Assembly: GCF_000150955.2 (NCBI RefSeq)
Contig: NC_011676.1
Coordinates: 392,419 to 456,418 of the forward strand
Direction: 5' to 3'
Source: Phaeodactylum tricornutum CCAP 1055/1
Taxonomy: Eukaryota > Bacillariophyta > Bacillariophyceae > Surirellales > Neidiaceae
Length of the DNA stretch: 64,000 nt
The position numbers and the translations under genes were made by a program. The notes under the pieces are model-generated. The model had not been told where the DNA came from. It did not search any database and worked only from the letters and a program-made list of their open reading frames with translations. Of this stretch, positions 28,236 through 38,193 are shown one piece after another (the first letter of the stretch is position 1; each line of letters opens with the position of its first letter).

Positions 28236-30210
28236 TCCGAGCAGTAACTTGACGCCAAGCATTCTGAATGGTACAGCACCCCCTAATAGAATCCCGAAGC
28301 TCCACAACTGCCTTATGACGACGTCTTGCCGCTTGTATCGCAACCACGGATCTCACAACGACCTGAAAGTGGCGTTTGGACCATCGTCCCCTGTGCCTTC
28401 GTTGCACAGAAACAGCCGCATTGTGTCGACGAGTTTTTGGATCTCTACCGAAGGCGAGAAGAATGAGATGCCGTCGAATAGCGATCCGTAGCCAAATTCT
28501 ATGACAGAATCGTTGAATCAACAAGGCAGAGATCTCTTTTTTGATTCGGCGGTAGACATTGTTGCGTCGAGCTACTGCCTGAAGAGCCCGTGCACTTTTG
28601 TTCAAACGCTTATATCGCACTCTTACTGCCCATCCCCTGATTGCTCTGCCAATTGTCTGAGCCGCATTTTGCTGGCGCGTGTGAAGGGCGCGTCCTAAAG
28701 ACTGATGAATACGCACACGACGTAGCTTTACCTTGGGATGGACGCAGCGCCAGAAGTTTTGGATTGAAGAAGCAGCCAGGGCCCTCCTCTTGTCTCCAAG
28801 TTGTTTCGTGAGCCTCGCTGTTACGCGAGCGAGAGAAGCTTGGACCATAAAGTTTCGCTGAGTTTTTTGAAGGCAAATGATGGCCCTACGCTTGTGGTGA
28901 TAGCAAACTCTTGCAGTGACACCTCGTACCCAGGCCTGTAGTCTTAGAATCCCTCGCCACCTCAATGCTACCTTCCATCGAAAAGACGTGCCCCTCCACA
29001 AGCTTTGGGCTTTCAATACAGCTTTTTCAGTCTGAAATGTAGGTTCATTGGGAGTGTTTTTCTGGAATTTTTTACGGTAGTCTTCATATGAGACAAAAAA
29101 ATCAAATTGACAATCTGCTTGTGCCAGGGCCGTTTGAAAGCGACCTAAAGCTGCCAGCACATCCGCATTTCGCTGCTGTTGCAATTTGTTGACAACGCGG
29201 TGGCCCCTCTGCAAGAGGTTAGGTACAATGACGCAACATTCTGTGCCGACCGGGGCTCTCACGTCCCGGGCCGAACGAGTCAGGGTCTGGGAAATAGCTT
29301 GACGCAATCTGGCTCGTACGCGACTAATTCGAAAGTGTCGTTGAATACTACTAGCGGCGCGCTCTCTGAGTTTGTACGATCGCGAATGGTTCCGGGAAAG
29401 AAATCTTGTGGGAATGGTCTGCGGTAGAAGCAGGCCGATGTGGTCGTCAGCTTTTCCCGGTTGGTCATCCATCCCATGAGCGACATTCAGTGTTTCGTCT
29501 TGAATAACGGATTCTGCATTGTACGAAGAATCCTCAAAGGTTTTAATTCGCAGTGCTTCGATAGGCATGGTCCCGGTTCCATCATCTTGACTCGAGACGC
29601 CGGTCTCTTGTACTTTGATTGTCTTTTTCGTCGACGAAATCAAGACTGTGATATGCTCTGGCACGTGCGCACGTTTCGCGCTGCCAATAACTTTACATAT
29701 GTCTGGCTCCCAAATGACATCCGGACTTTCCAAAGTAAATCTTCGTTCTTCCTCGTCGGACCAACCGGTAGGGATAAGAGTGTCGTAGTACGATCGTCCC
29801 GACTGAAAGAACGACAAAGAGTCCGATGAAGCCGTGATTGGGAGGTTCGTCTTGGGGGTCGTAACAGCAGCAGCCGTAGGAGTCTTTGGAACCACCGCAA
29901 CAACGTTGGCTTCCTGCAGAAACCCAAAGAGGCGAGTCCTGGCCTTGGAGACCACGGCACTAACCGGATACTCGTTTGCGGGAGGTGCTTCTCGTGACGT
30001 TGTGTCGTTGGAAAGCCGCGATCTCGATTCTTCCGACGTACTAGATTCTTCGGACGGTTGACGTCGTTCGGCACGGTTGTGCGTCCGGGGAGGCTTGCGG
30101 ATCGAGAAAAGGTGATACTGACGCGACCGGAAACGCTGCGAGGTCATGCGGGTCGGACTAGAAAACGCCAGGGTCGCGTGGACCTTGACGGCCGAGTCGT
30201 AGTCGCTCAT
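28153..30210 (-). CDS. IQ-motif repeat protein, paralogue B (3'-truncated)
   Basis: A 685-residue frame colinear with paralogue A. It starts MSDYDSAVKVHATLAFSSPT, parallel to the other copy's MSDYGPEVQVNAALAFTSPT. A low-complexity region follows, then IQ motifs from about residue 270 (SSIQRHFRISRVRARLRQA, LRLQAWVRGVTARVC, VSVQRRHRGRWSKRHF). It stops at 28153 shortly after a frame change, so it keeps only the first half of the array; the last ~20 residues (from about GDYGPEE) are out-of-frame read-through. It may still give a shortened calmodulin-binding protein. The ATG at 30210 is preferred to a TTG-started extension to 30300. Confidence 0.75.
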   Translation of the reverse strand: MSDYDSAVKVHATLAFSSPTRMTSQRFRSRQYHLFSIRKPPRTHNRAERRQPSEESSTSEESRSRLSNDTTSREAPPANEYPVSAVVSKARTRLFGFLQEANVVAVVPKTPTAAAVTTPKTNLPITASSDSLSFFQSGRSYYDTLIPTGWSDEEERRFTLESPDVIWEPDICKVIGSAKRAHVPEHITVLISSTKKTIKVQETGVSSQDDGTGTMPIEALRIKTFEDSSYNAESVIQDETLNVAHGMDDQPGKADDHIGLLLPQTIPTRFLSRNHSRSYKLRERAASSIQRHFRISRVRARLRQAISQTLTRSARDVRAPVGTECCVIVPNLLQRGHRVVNKLQQQRNADVLAALGRFQTALAQADCQFDFFVSYEDYRKKFQKNTPNEPTFQTEKAVLKAQSLWRGTSFRWKVALRWRGILRLQAWVRGVTARVCYHHKRRAIICLQKTQRNFMVQASLARVTARLTKQLGDKRRALAASSIQNFWRCVHPKVKLRRVRIHQSLGRALHTRQQNAAQTIGRAIRGWAVRVRYKRLNKSARALQAVARRNNVYRRIKKEISALLIQRFCHRIWLRIAIRRHLILLAFGRDPKTRRHNAAVSVQRRHRGRWSKRHFQVVVRSVVAIQAARRRHKAVVELRDSIRGCCTIQNAWRQVTARKRIGDYGPEELAPMCCDTSFARRDRTV

Positions 30211-30828
30211 AATATAGGAGAGCGGCCCAATGGTGGGTACGTCGTGTAGGATCTTGTGAGGCTCGACCCGTTCCTGAGCAACAACAGCTAATAGCGACAA
30301 ACGATTTGCCCCCCCTGCCCCCCCCCCCCCCCCCCGTTGCGAGAACGAATTTCCCTAATAAATGAATTTGGCGAAACGCTTCCGATCCCGAAATATCTTT
30401 AAAACGCCTGGAAACGGATTATTCGGTAATTACTTACACTCAAGTAGGCTACTGAAAACATCTGAACGTCTTACCGTCATTGACCACATAAGTGTTCAGT
30501 CGCCACTCTTCCCAGAGACGATCGGAAATCGTTTCCGGATTATTTGGAGTATCAAATAACCCTACCCCTGTCGCTGTCAGGTAAAACCCAATTTGATTGG
30601 TTGATTTGTACTTCTCACGCCGGGCCGTCCGTCGCGCCCGATCCGCGCTGACCGTGAAGAACGAACGAATTGCTGCCGACGGCAATCTCATCGACTGGAC
30701 CCGTTCGTGTTTCAAGGCTCCGTCGATCCCAGCCATTCTGGGGGAAACCAGTCAAGAGTATTCATATCGTTCCTCCTCAACACCACCATATACACCAATA
30801 TATATATACACACACAAACACACAAAGT
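30211..30828. promoter_or_regulatory. Divergent intergenic region, IQ paralogue B / RAD5-like
   Basis: About 620 bp between divergent starts. It contains an 18-base C homopolymer at 30318-30335 close to the IQ gene and a (TA)n then CA-rich tract at about 30788-30825 directly before the helicase ATG. It presumably includes both promoters. Short open frames here were not accepted. Confidence 0.45.
30318..30335. repeat. C18 homopolymer tract
   Basis: Eighteen consecutive C, preceded by a second C run (30309-30315) separated by TG. About 110 bp upstream of the IQ paralogue B start. Such runs are unstable and may differ in true length from the assembly. Confidence 0.9.
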
Positions 30829-33800
30829 ATGGGACGACAATCGTCATCATTGCCATTCCAAGGCACCGCGAGCAACGGTAGCGGTTCCGGTGGTCAGGGC
30901 TCCCACGGTCTCACGGTGCGCGGGAAGCAGAATCCCGTCACGCAACTCGCCTTGTTGCGTGAGTTCGTGAGTCCCCGTGACGGAGGAGATCCGTCGTGGA
31001 GTGAAGAAGCCCTCGTGGATTGTCTCAAAACGTGCGGATACAACGTCGAACGCGCGGCGGAATGTCTCGTAACGGGACAGTACATCCCGCGATCGGCTCG
31101 GTCCGGTGGGAGACATTCCCACCAGGGCAAGTCGGCCTTTTTCCAACACGCTACGGAACAACAAACGTCCGTGCCGTCGCGGAGTAGTACGAGTCCGCCA
31201 CGACGGTCAATACCTTCCACTGGGTCCGGACGTAAGAGTCCTCCACTCCGCCGTGTCGCCAAGCAACCTCGTACTGACTCGCAACTGGCGCACGTTTCTC
31301 CCTCCCAGGCACAGCAGCCCTCGTCCCCATCTCGGGTGCGCGACGTTGTCCCCCCGACTACGGGACACTCGGACGGTTGGTTGCTTTGTCAACGATGGTT
31401 ATCGGATAGTCTGTGCCTCACGAAACACGGGAGTGTTGATTATCAGGAACCCTTGGCTCTGCAACATTCCCTAACGGGACATCCCACGGTACGCTTCCGG
31501 GGGGCACGCATGGAAGGCCGCTTGCCGGAAAACGTGGCGGCCTTACTGACACCGTTGTTGCGGTACCACACCCCCGACTCCTCCTCCTCCTCACCGCTAC
31601 TACGCGTCACGGCGCAAGCTCTCATGGAGGATTACCGGGTCCCGATCGGGGCACCCGTGCCCCTCAGTCTCACCGTAGCGATCGTCAACGTGTCGGACTT
31701 TTTTGCATTGTTGGCGTTAAGCGACGATGATCACACGCACGCGGCAACCAAGGCCTCGCAGTATTTTGCGCAAACGACGGTTGCCCATCCTCCGACGACC
31801 AAGGTTTCTCGGCAACGGCTGACGGTCGCACAAGCAGCCTTTCAATTGCTGCAGTGGGCGGAGTACGGAGACGTACCCGAATTTGCGCCGGTATCCACGG
31901 AAGAGACGGAAGAAACGACGGGATCGGACAAAGATTCCGATCACAACGATGATATGGAGTACGTGGAGAGTTCGCAGGAAATGGACGACCTAGAATTGGA
32001 AGAAAGCTCCGTGGCACCGACTTCCGAAGAAGTGCAACGAATGGAAGCCTCCGTGGTGGCCCACGCGGATTGGGCGAGCCGGCTTCCGGAAGCCCAAGAT
32101 CCCCCGGGACTAGCCGCAGGGGTGACGCTACGATCCTACCAAAAGCAAGCCTTGTACTGGATGTGGCAACGTGAAACTGTAGGCGATTCGCATGCCGATG
32201 TGGAAGAACAGTTGGCGCTCTTGGCCGAGCTCGCCACTTCCCAACCGAACCACGCGTCGACCCGTTCCCCCTTTAGCTCCCCGCCAACGGCGGTCAAAGA
32301 CATTGAGTGCGACTGCGGGCCCGTTCTGGTGTCGCCAGAGGCACGGAAACAGGCCCGGACGTTCGACCACGTTCTCGATCCCGTCCATCACCCGCTTTGG
32401 ACACGGCGGTACGTCACGAACCACGCCAAGACGGAAGCCCGGGTCTTTTACGTCAACGAACTGCTCGGCGTCGCCACGCACGAACCACCCGGTCCGCCGC
32501 AGCCCTGTTCGGGAGGTATTCTGGCCGATTCCATGGGCTTGGGAAAGACGGTCATGTTGTTGGCACTGATCCTCCGCTCGAAGCAGGAACGATCGGAACA
32601 ATGCAAGCCCGCGGCAGCGGCAAATGGCCAAGCTACGAAGGTTCCCGGCGAACCCATTACTACCCTAGTGGTGGCCAAGTTGTACGTCTTAAGAGTAAAG
32701 ATTAGCATTCATAACATGCTGCTGACAGAGTTTTTTCGAACAAGACCTCACGTATTCTTTTGTTTTGTGTCAGATCTCTCCTGCCACAGTGGGAGGACGA
32801 GCTACGCAGTAAAACCTCTCTTTCCTTTACAGTATACTACGGATCACAAGGATCTCGCACACCGACAAGGGAAGAGTTGGAGAGTGTCGACGTTGTTGTG
32901 ACAACATACGGGACCATTCAAGGGGAAACTAAACGCAAGAATCCCATTTTGGCAAAATGCCGGTGGCTTCGTGTTGTGCTCGACGAAGCTCACTGTATTC
33001 GGAATCAGCAAACGCTGGCCTCCAAGGTATGCTGCGAACTCTCAGCGAGGCACCGATGGTGTGTCAGTGGGACGATTATTCAAAATTCACTGGATGACGT
33101 GTATGGAGTGATAAAGTTTCTTCGGCACGAACCATGGTGCATTCCAGGCTTCTGGAAAGCCGCCATTACTCAACCCTTGAATTCTGCCAAGGACGAATCG
33201 GATCCCAAACTACAGTCTCAAGGATTACAGACAGCACTGGACCGTATCCGACGTCTGCTAGCACCCATGATGCTCCGTCGAACGAAAGATTCCGTATCAA
33301 ACGACGGCAAACCTATTCTTACGTTGCCACCCGTTGAAACCAAAATCGTTAAAGTTGACCTGTCCGAAAGCGAGCGAGAATTCTACAATGCTGTCCTAGC
33401 TCGATCCTTGGAAGTTTTCGACGGGTTCCTTCAAAGCGGGACAGCTGCCAAATCCTACATTCAAATATTTGGACTTTTGCAACGTCTACGACAAGTCTGC
33501 GATCACATAGCTCTGACTGTTCGATCACGGATTGATGACGACCGGAACGTTGCGGAGCAGGAAGAATATGAGGCGATTGACGTCAAAGAGTCTCCAAAGA
33601 AACCTCCATTGCAGGATGCTCTTGGCAACAACTTTCTTGAGGGTCTTTTGGAAAAGTTCTGTTCCAAGCAGGTCTCTCCAGGGAAGCAGACACGAAAAGA
33701 CGGGGAAAACGAGAGTCCAGCGAAACGACCGAAAGACCATGCCTACCTGTCTCAAGTAGCTCAAACGATCACGCAGGCTGTAGAAGGCAATGCAACCCAC

Positions 33801-34852
33801 ATTCAAGAGGAATGCCCGGTCTGTCTAGACAATCCCAAAATTCAAGATGCTGTGGTGACACCTTGCGGTCACATCTTTTGCAAAACGTGTTTGATTGGAT
33901 GTCTACGCGAAAAGGCCTCTGGTCAGACGACTCCAGAGGGTATGGCAAAACCTCCTCCCAGTATCTTTCAGTGTCCCGATGGTCCCTGCCCGAGCTGCAA
34001 CGAAGTCGTAAGAGCAAAACGCATTGTTGCCTTTAAACCGGATGTCAACGGAGATTTATCGTCTTCGTTTCTAACAAACGTCAAGTCGTCTTCGGCCACT
34101 GCCAAGTTGGGGATTCGCGACAAGCAACAAGGCAACACTCACGTAGTGGCGCGTCAAATCCTGGAGAATGCGATTCAAGGAGATGAAAGTTCCAAGATGC
34201 GGGCCATTATTGACGAGCTAGACGCCATATGGGAATTGGATCCAGGATCCAAAGTTCTAATTTTCTCACAATATCTTGGATTCCTCGATCTTTTGGGCTC
34301 CCAGTTTAGTGCCAATGGGATTCATTTCTTCCGGTTGGATGGAAGCCTTTCGTTAAAGGCACGCATCACTGTCTTGGAGGAATTTCGCGTCTTTCAGCAA
34401 GCTAAGCAGGCCAGTGTCAATGGTGATGCGTGTAGGAAGGGAACTGTCATGCTCATGTCTATGGGGGCTGGTGGAGAAGGCTTGAATCTTGTAGCCGCAT
34501 CCTCGGTTTTCATAGCAGACCCTTGGTGGAATGCGGCCAAGGAAGATCAGTAAGTCACTTCCAGTTAATACGTTACTCGTTCCCAAAGTGTCGATTCGTC
34601 TCACTGAGTCATTTGTTTTGTTTGTTTACTGACTATAGATGTGTTAATCGCATTCACCGAATCGGTCAGCTGTCTCCCGTGGTACGTGTGCGCAAATTTG
34701 TGGTGACGGACAGTGTTGAGGAACGCATTGTGGAGTTGCAGAGTCGGAAAAAGTACGTTGCGGAAGAAGTCTACAACGATGTCGGTAAGCCGGGTGACTT
34801 GGGTAGCTCACGCCTTGGTTTGGAAGAATTCAAGTTAATCTTTCGAAAGTGA
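30829..34852 (+). CDS. RAD5/HLTF-like SNF2 helicase with RING finger (3 exons)
   Basis: A 1280-residue nuclear DNA translocase and probable E3 ligase for post-replication repair (PCNA polyubiquitination in RAD5/HLTF). Exons are 30829-32681, 32774-34549 and 34639-34852; introns of 92 nt (GTACGT) and 89 nt (GTAAGT) restore VVAKLSLLPQWEDEL and EDQCVNRIHRIGQ. A UBA/CUE-like segment (SEEALVDCLKTCGYNVERAA) is followed by a HIRAN-like region ending in GRLPENVAALLTPLL. Then come LRSYQKQALYWMWQRE, Walker A GGILADSMGLGKT, DEAHCIRN, a RING inserted between the helicase lobes (CPVCLDNPKIQDAVVTPCGH then CKTC) and the helicase C motifs with GGEGLNLVAAS. Domain order matches RAD5 rather than RAD16. The ATG at 30829 starts MGRQSSSLPF. 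Confidence 0.93.
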
Positions 34853-35012
34853 TAAGGAATATTACCGCATTCGTTTTGAGTTCCAATTAGTACTTACTAC
34901 GTACGATCACCTGTAATCTTATCCTGGCAATGATCGCTTGGCTGCGAGATTGATTTACTATTTGCTATAGAAGACGTGCATACCTTACTTCAGCTTACCC
35001 AGATACTTCAAG

Positions 35013-35654
35013 TTAGGACACCATGGAGCATTTATCGGCAGATTTCTCTAGTTCCTTGCCGAATGCTTGTACAGTCTGTAGAGTTCGTTGCATTGTAGTC
35101 GTTCGGTCTTGCCTTTCCGCTTCGAGACCCTCGATTTCCTGTTCGATTGCCGCAAGCTCAGCCAATACGTCTTCTTTTTCCTGTTGCAATTTTTCGCAAG
35201 CCTTACGGTTGATCATGTCAATGGGCGAAAGACCCTTGGGAAGTTTGGCATCCTCTAATGCTTGACGCGCGGAATGTTTGTCCCGACTTTCGGCCTTTTC
35301 CCGGTCGGCGTCTTGTTGCTCAAGCTTGAAAACAATTGCATCCAACAAGCTCAGTTGTTTTTCCACATCTTTCTCTTGTAAAAATGTCTTCATTTGGGTG
35401 GATACTTTGTCGTGCACCGATTCCAGCATGCTATCCAAGACGGATCGCAGCATTCCGTTGTTGTCGTCGTCGCCAAAGATGGCGGCATCGTCGCCGTACA
35501 CTTCGCGAATCGCGGCTTCGGCGTCGAATTTTTGTCGGGATGTTTGCAACGCCTTTTCCAAGACACTAAGCAGGCGTTGGTAGCGAATCGAATCGCTTCT
35601 ACCACCGTTAGTAATCGTTGTAAGTGGTGCCTTGGACGTCATGGTGAGAGACAT
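35013..35654 (-). CDS. Coiled-coil protein, possible Nnf1/PMF1-type kinetochore subunit
   Basis: A 213-residue mostly helical protein. After a short basic leader, RYQRLLSVLEKALQTSRQKF opens a helical domain, followed by LRSVLDSMLESVHDKVSTQM and LQEKDVEKQLSLLDAIV. The last ~70 residues are a long coiled coil (EKEDVLAELAAIEQEIEGLE). This order (short helical bundle, a line like LNALDKIV, then coiled coil) recalls Nnf1/PMF1, a subunit of the MIS12 kinetochore complex. The resemblance is structural and weak, so the name is tentative. The ATG at 35654 (MSLTMTSK) is used; a second ATG is four codons on. The longer frame to 35816 includes sequence unlike coding. It is tail-to-tail with the helicase gene, about 160 bp apart. 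Confidence 0.6.
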   Translation of the reverse strand: MSLTMTSKAPLTTITNGGRSDSIRYQRLLSVLEKALQTSRQKFDAEAAIREVYGDDAAIFGDDDNNGMLRSVLDSMLESVHDKVSTQMKTFLQEKDVEKQLSLLDAIVFKLEQQDADREKAESRDKHSARQALEDAKLPKGLSPIDMINRKACEKLQQEKEDVLAELAAIEQEIEGLEAERQDRTTTMQRTLQTVQAFGKELEKSADKCSMVS

Positions 35655-36023
35655 TGTTGTGTGTTTGCAGAACTGTCGCCACGATGGCGCGTTACCTTTT
35701 GGTTTGGGCCAAAGGTGAGATGGCCGGCCTGCGTGTATTTGAATATACCTGGCCAATCCAAATCTTCCGTGACCCACATCGATGTCTTTCAATGTAGATT
35801 CATGTCGATACGACATTCTTCAGAGCTTCCTGCGGATCCCGACTCTGAAAGGCACACGACGTCTAATCCATCATGTTGCTACCTACCTTGGATCTTTTTC
35901 AAACGCTCCGCGTTCCTTGTCTTTGAAAGCGTTTTACACAAAGTGTGACAGCCAAACTTGTCCAACGAATCAGTGAAGAAATGACTACAACGCGAAGCTG
36001 TTTTACCGACTTCTTGCGACACA
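35655..36023. promoter_or_regulatory. Divergent intergenic region
   Basis: About 370 bp between the coiled-coil gene and the ornithine-cyclodeaminase-family gene, expected to hold both promoters. No specific motif was recognised. Confidence 0.35.
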
Positions 36024-37037
36024 ATGAGTGCTAGCTCGCAAACCATCCCCGACCTTTACACGCTCGATCAGATCCAAGCCATCACGGACACTGCCACGTT
36101 TCGAAACGACCTGATCAAGGCCATCTCCCAAGGATTTGTTGCCTTCGAAAACGGCTTATTCGTTGCCGCTCCAATTCAAACTCTGGGTGCACCACCCACG
36201 ATTCCATTCGTCGCGAATCATCCGAACTATGCGGCCCAAACGTGCGTCAAATCGGGGTACTTTGCCCAGCACCCGTACTACGTCATCAAGGTCGCCTCGG
36301 GCGGCACGCCCTGGCCCAATTCTGGCCTTTTGCAAGTATACTCGCAAAGGACGGGACGACTCGAAGCGTTGCTGCTGGATGAAGGCGTTTTGACGGAACT
36401 GCGCACGGCTGCCGTGGGCGCACTCGCTGCTCAGCTCTTGGCGCCCAAATGTATACTGCGGATTGGGGTCCTGGGTACAGGCGTACAAGCACGGTATCAA
36501 CTTTTGCTCCTCCAGAGTGTCACAGAGTGCCGTGAGGTACTCGTTTGGGGACGAAACAGACAGCACACCGAAAAATTTCAGGCCGAAATGAAGCACTCAG
36601 GATGGAAAGTCGAAATCGCAACTGCGGTTGATGATTTGCTTTCCAAGTGTGACTTAGTTCTTACAACTACTTGTGCACGCGAAGCCATTTTGGGCAAATC
36701 AGTTAGTAAATTATCCAAAAAGGGCCAGCTCATTGTCTGCATCGGATCAGACGCTCCCGGAAAACGGGAGCTTTCCGATGTGGTGCTTAATACTGCCGAG
36801 CTTTTGGTTGCCGACCACGTACCCCAGAGTCGCGAACGCGGAGAATTTCAGTATTTGGATTCATCCAAAGTCGCTGGTATTATTCCTTTTGGTGCATTGA
36901 TTGGGCAACCCGAATTCCATCGTAAGGATAGCGGTGATGACAGAACAATTCTTTTTGACTCCTCGGGAGTGGCGTTGCAGGATTGCGTAATAGCCCAGAT
37001 GGTCTACGATGCTTTGCAAAAGGCTCGTACATTATAA
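36024..37037 (+). CDS. Ornithine cyclodeaminase / mu-crystallin family protein
   Basis: A 337-residue NAD(P)-binding protein of the OCD/mu-crystallin family, whose members include ornithine cyclodeaminase, alanine dehydrogenase and ketimine reductase. Visible signatures are VIKVASGGTPWPNSGLLQVY (substrate side), DEGVLTELRTAAVGALAAQLL (the conserved ...T..RT.A.. segment) and the Rossmann loop IGVLGTGVQARYQLLLL, then DLVLTTTCAREAIL and IVCIGSDAPGKREL. The last of these is close to the family's D/H-type pattern. Which substrate it uses is not decidable here. Intronless, single clean ATG. It lies upstream of the DinB-like gene on the same strand with 370 bp between. Confidence 0.9.
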   Translation: MSASSQTIPDLYTLDQIQAITDTATFRNDLIKAISQGFVAFENGLFVAAPIQTLGAPPTIPFVANHPNYAAQTCVKSGYFAQHPYYVIKVASGGTPWPNSGLLQVYSQRTGRLEALLLDEGVLTELRTAAVGALAAQLLAPKCILRIGVLGTGVQARYQLLLLQSVTECREVLVWGRNRQHTEKFQAEMKHSGWKVEIATAVDDLLSKCDLVLTTTCAREAILGKSVSKLSKKGQLIVCIGSDAPGKRELSDVVLNTAELLVADHVPQSRERGEFQYLDSSKVAGIIPFGALIGQPEFHRKDSGDDRTILFDSSGVALQDCVIAQMVYDALQKARTL

Positions 37038-37407
37038 AAATTTACAAAATTGCTTGTTCTTATTTTTTATTTCAAGCAATTTACGAACCGATAGCGAACA
37101 TTGCCTTCTCGATTGTGATTATAGCAGTCAGAGACGGGGGTAGGCCACGATTTGGGGTTCACCGGTGACTTGTGGTAAAGACGGGCGGTCCAGCCCCCAC
37201 CCGAGTCCTCAAAAAACACGAACACATGCAACATGAATGTAGAAACCAAGCCTCGACCGAGGCAATCCCAAGTTTCTTCACGACGGGCTTGCAATAGATA
37301 CTTTTGCTCCACACTCGATTGTGCTCTTAACTCTACGGTTTGTTGGCAGTCCTTTTTACTGCCTGTGAGATTTGGGATTGCGGCTTGTGATAAAGATCAC
37401 GTAAACA
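37038..37407. other. Intergenic spacer
   Basis: About 370 bp between two same-strand genes. It should hold the promoter of the DinB-like gene. Nothing specific was recognised. Confidence 0.35.
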
Positions 37408-38004
37408 ATGAGAAGTCTGTTGCAGTCGTTGTGTCGTTCGAATCAAGGACTGCTTGCACAAAAGCTCGGCTTGATGGACGCGGTCGTCGCGAAGCATGGG
37501 CAAACCAAGGCTGAGGATATGTACCATCAAGTGTGCCCAATCGTCCAAGCCACCGTCGGTCAGCATATTCGTCACAGTGTAGACCACATCGAACGAGCTA
37601 TTTTGGCCGCTCAGGATCCGGAAATTCGTAAAATTCGGTACGATGTGCGCAAACGCGGGGGCGAGGATGAACACAACCTCGACGCGGCACGAGCACGCGT
37701 GGAACACGTACGAGATATACTGGACCGGATGGCCAACAGTAATGCCCATTTACCAGTGATGTCACACAATATCGAAGCTTGTTTTATGCTGTCCGGGACG
37801 AGCCCGATTGAATTTGCCCTGCCGAGTACGGCTGCTCGTGAGCTTGGGTTTGCGGCTCACCATGGCATCCACCATATGGCAATGGTAAAGATCATCGCCC
37901 TACAAACTCTGGGCTTGGACTCGAACGACTTGCCGGCAGACTTTGGTAAGGCACCAAGTACCTCCAACTTCGATCGGCAGCAACAGCGAGCTCAAAGCTC
38001 ATGA
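37408..38004 (+). CDS. DinB-like four-helix-bundle protein
   Basis: A 198-residue protein of the DinB/YfiT superfamily (four-helix bundles binding a divalent metal through three His). Segments VGQHIRHSVDHIERAI, MSHNIEACFMLSGTSPIEFA and AAHHGIHHMAMVKIIALQTL supply candidate metal His residues in the right places (early HIRHSVDH, late HHGIHH). The tail DLPADFGKAPST resembles bacterial homologues. Thiol-transferase or similar activities are known in the superfamily, but no reaction can be assigned. A bacterial-type look and lack of introns would fit an old lateral transfer, but this is inference. N-terminal residues (MRSLLQSLCRSNQGLLAQKL) could form a mitochondrial leader. Confidence 0.78.
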   Translation: MRSLLQSLCRSNQGLLAQKLGLMDAVVAKHGQTKAEDMYHQVCPIVQATVGQHIRHSVDHIERAILAAQDPEIRKIRYDVRKRGGEDEHNLDAARARVEHVRDILDRMANSNAHLPVMSHNIEACFMLSGTSPIEFALPSTAARELGFAAHHGIHHMAMVKIIALQTLGLDSNDLPADFGKAPSTSNFDRQQQRAQSS

Positions 38005-38193
38005 TATGCGTCGCAGCGTTGTAATACGGAGTTCGTACAGTATATTCACATTTTGAGTATTAAACATACCAAAACAATAAACTTGGTCTTACTAGTCATT
38101 ACGACACAATATGGAACGTCACTCTGAGACCTAAGAAGTTTGACTTCCTTCGAGGCTGCCACGTTTTTCAAGTTAGGCTCCTCGGTTGGATTC

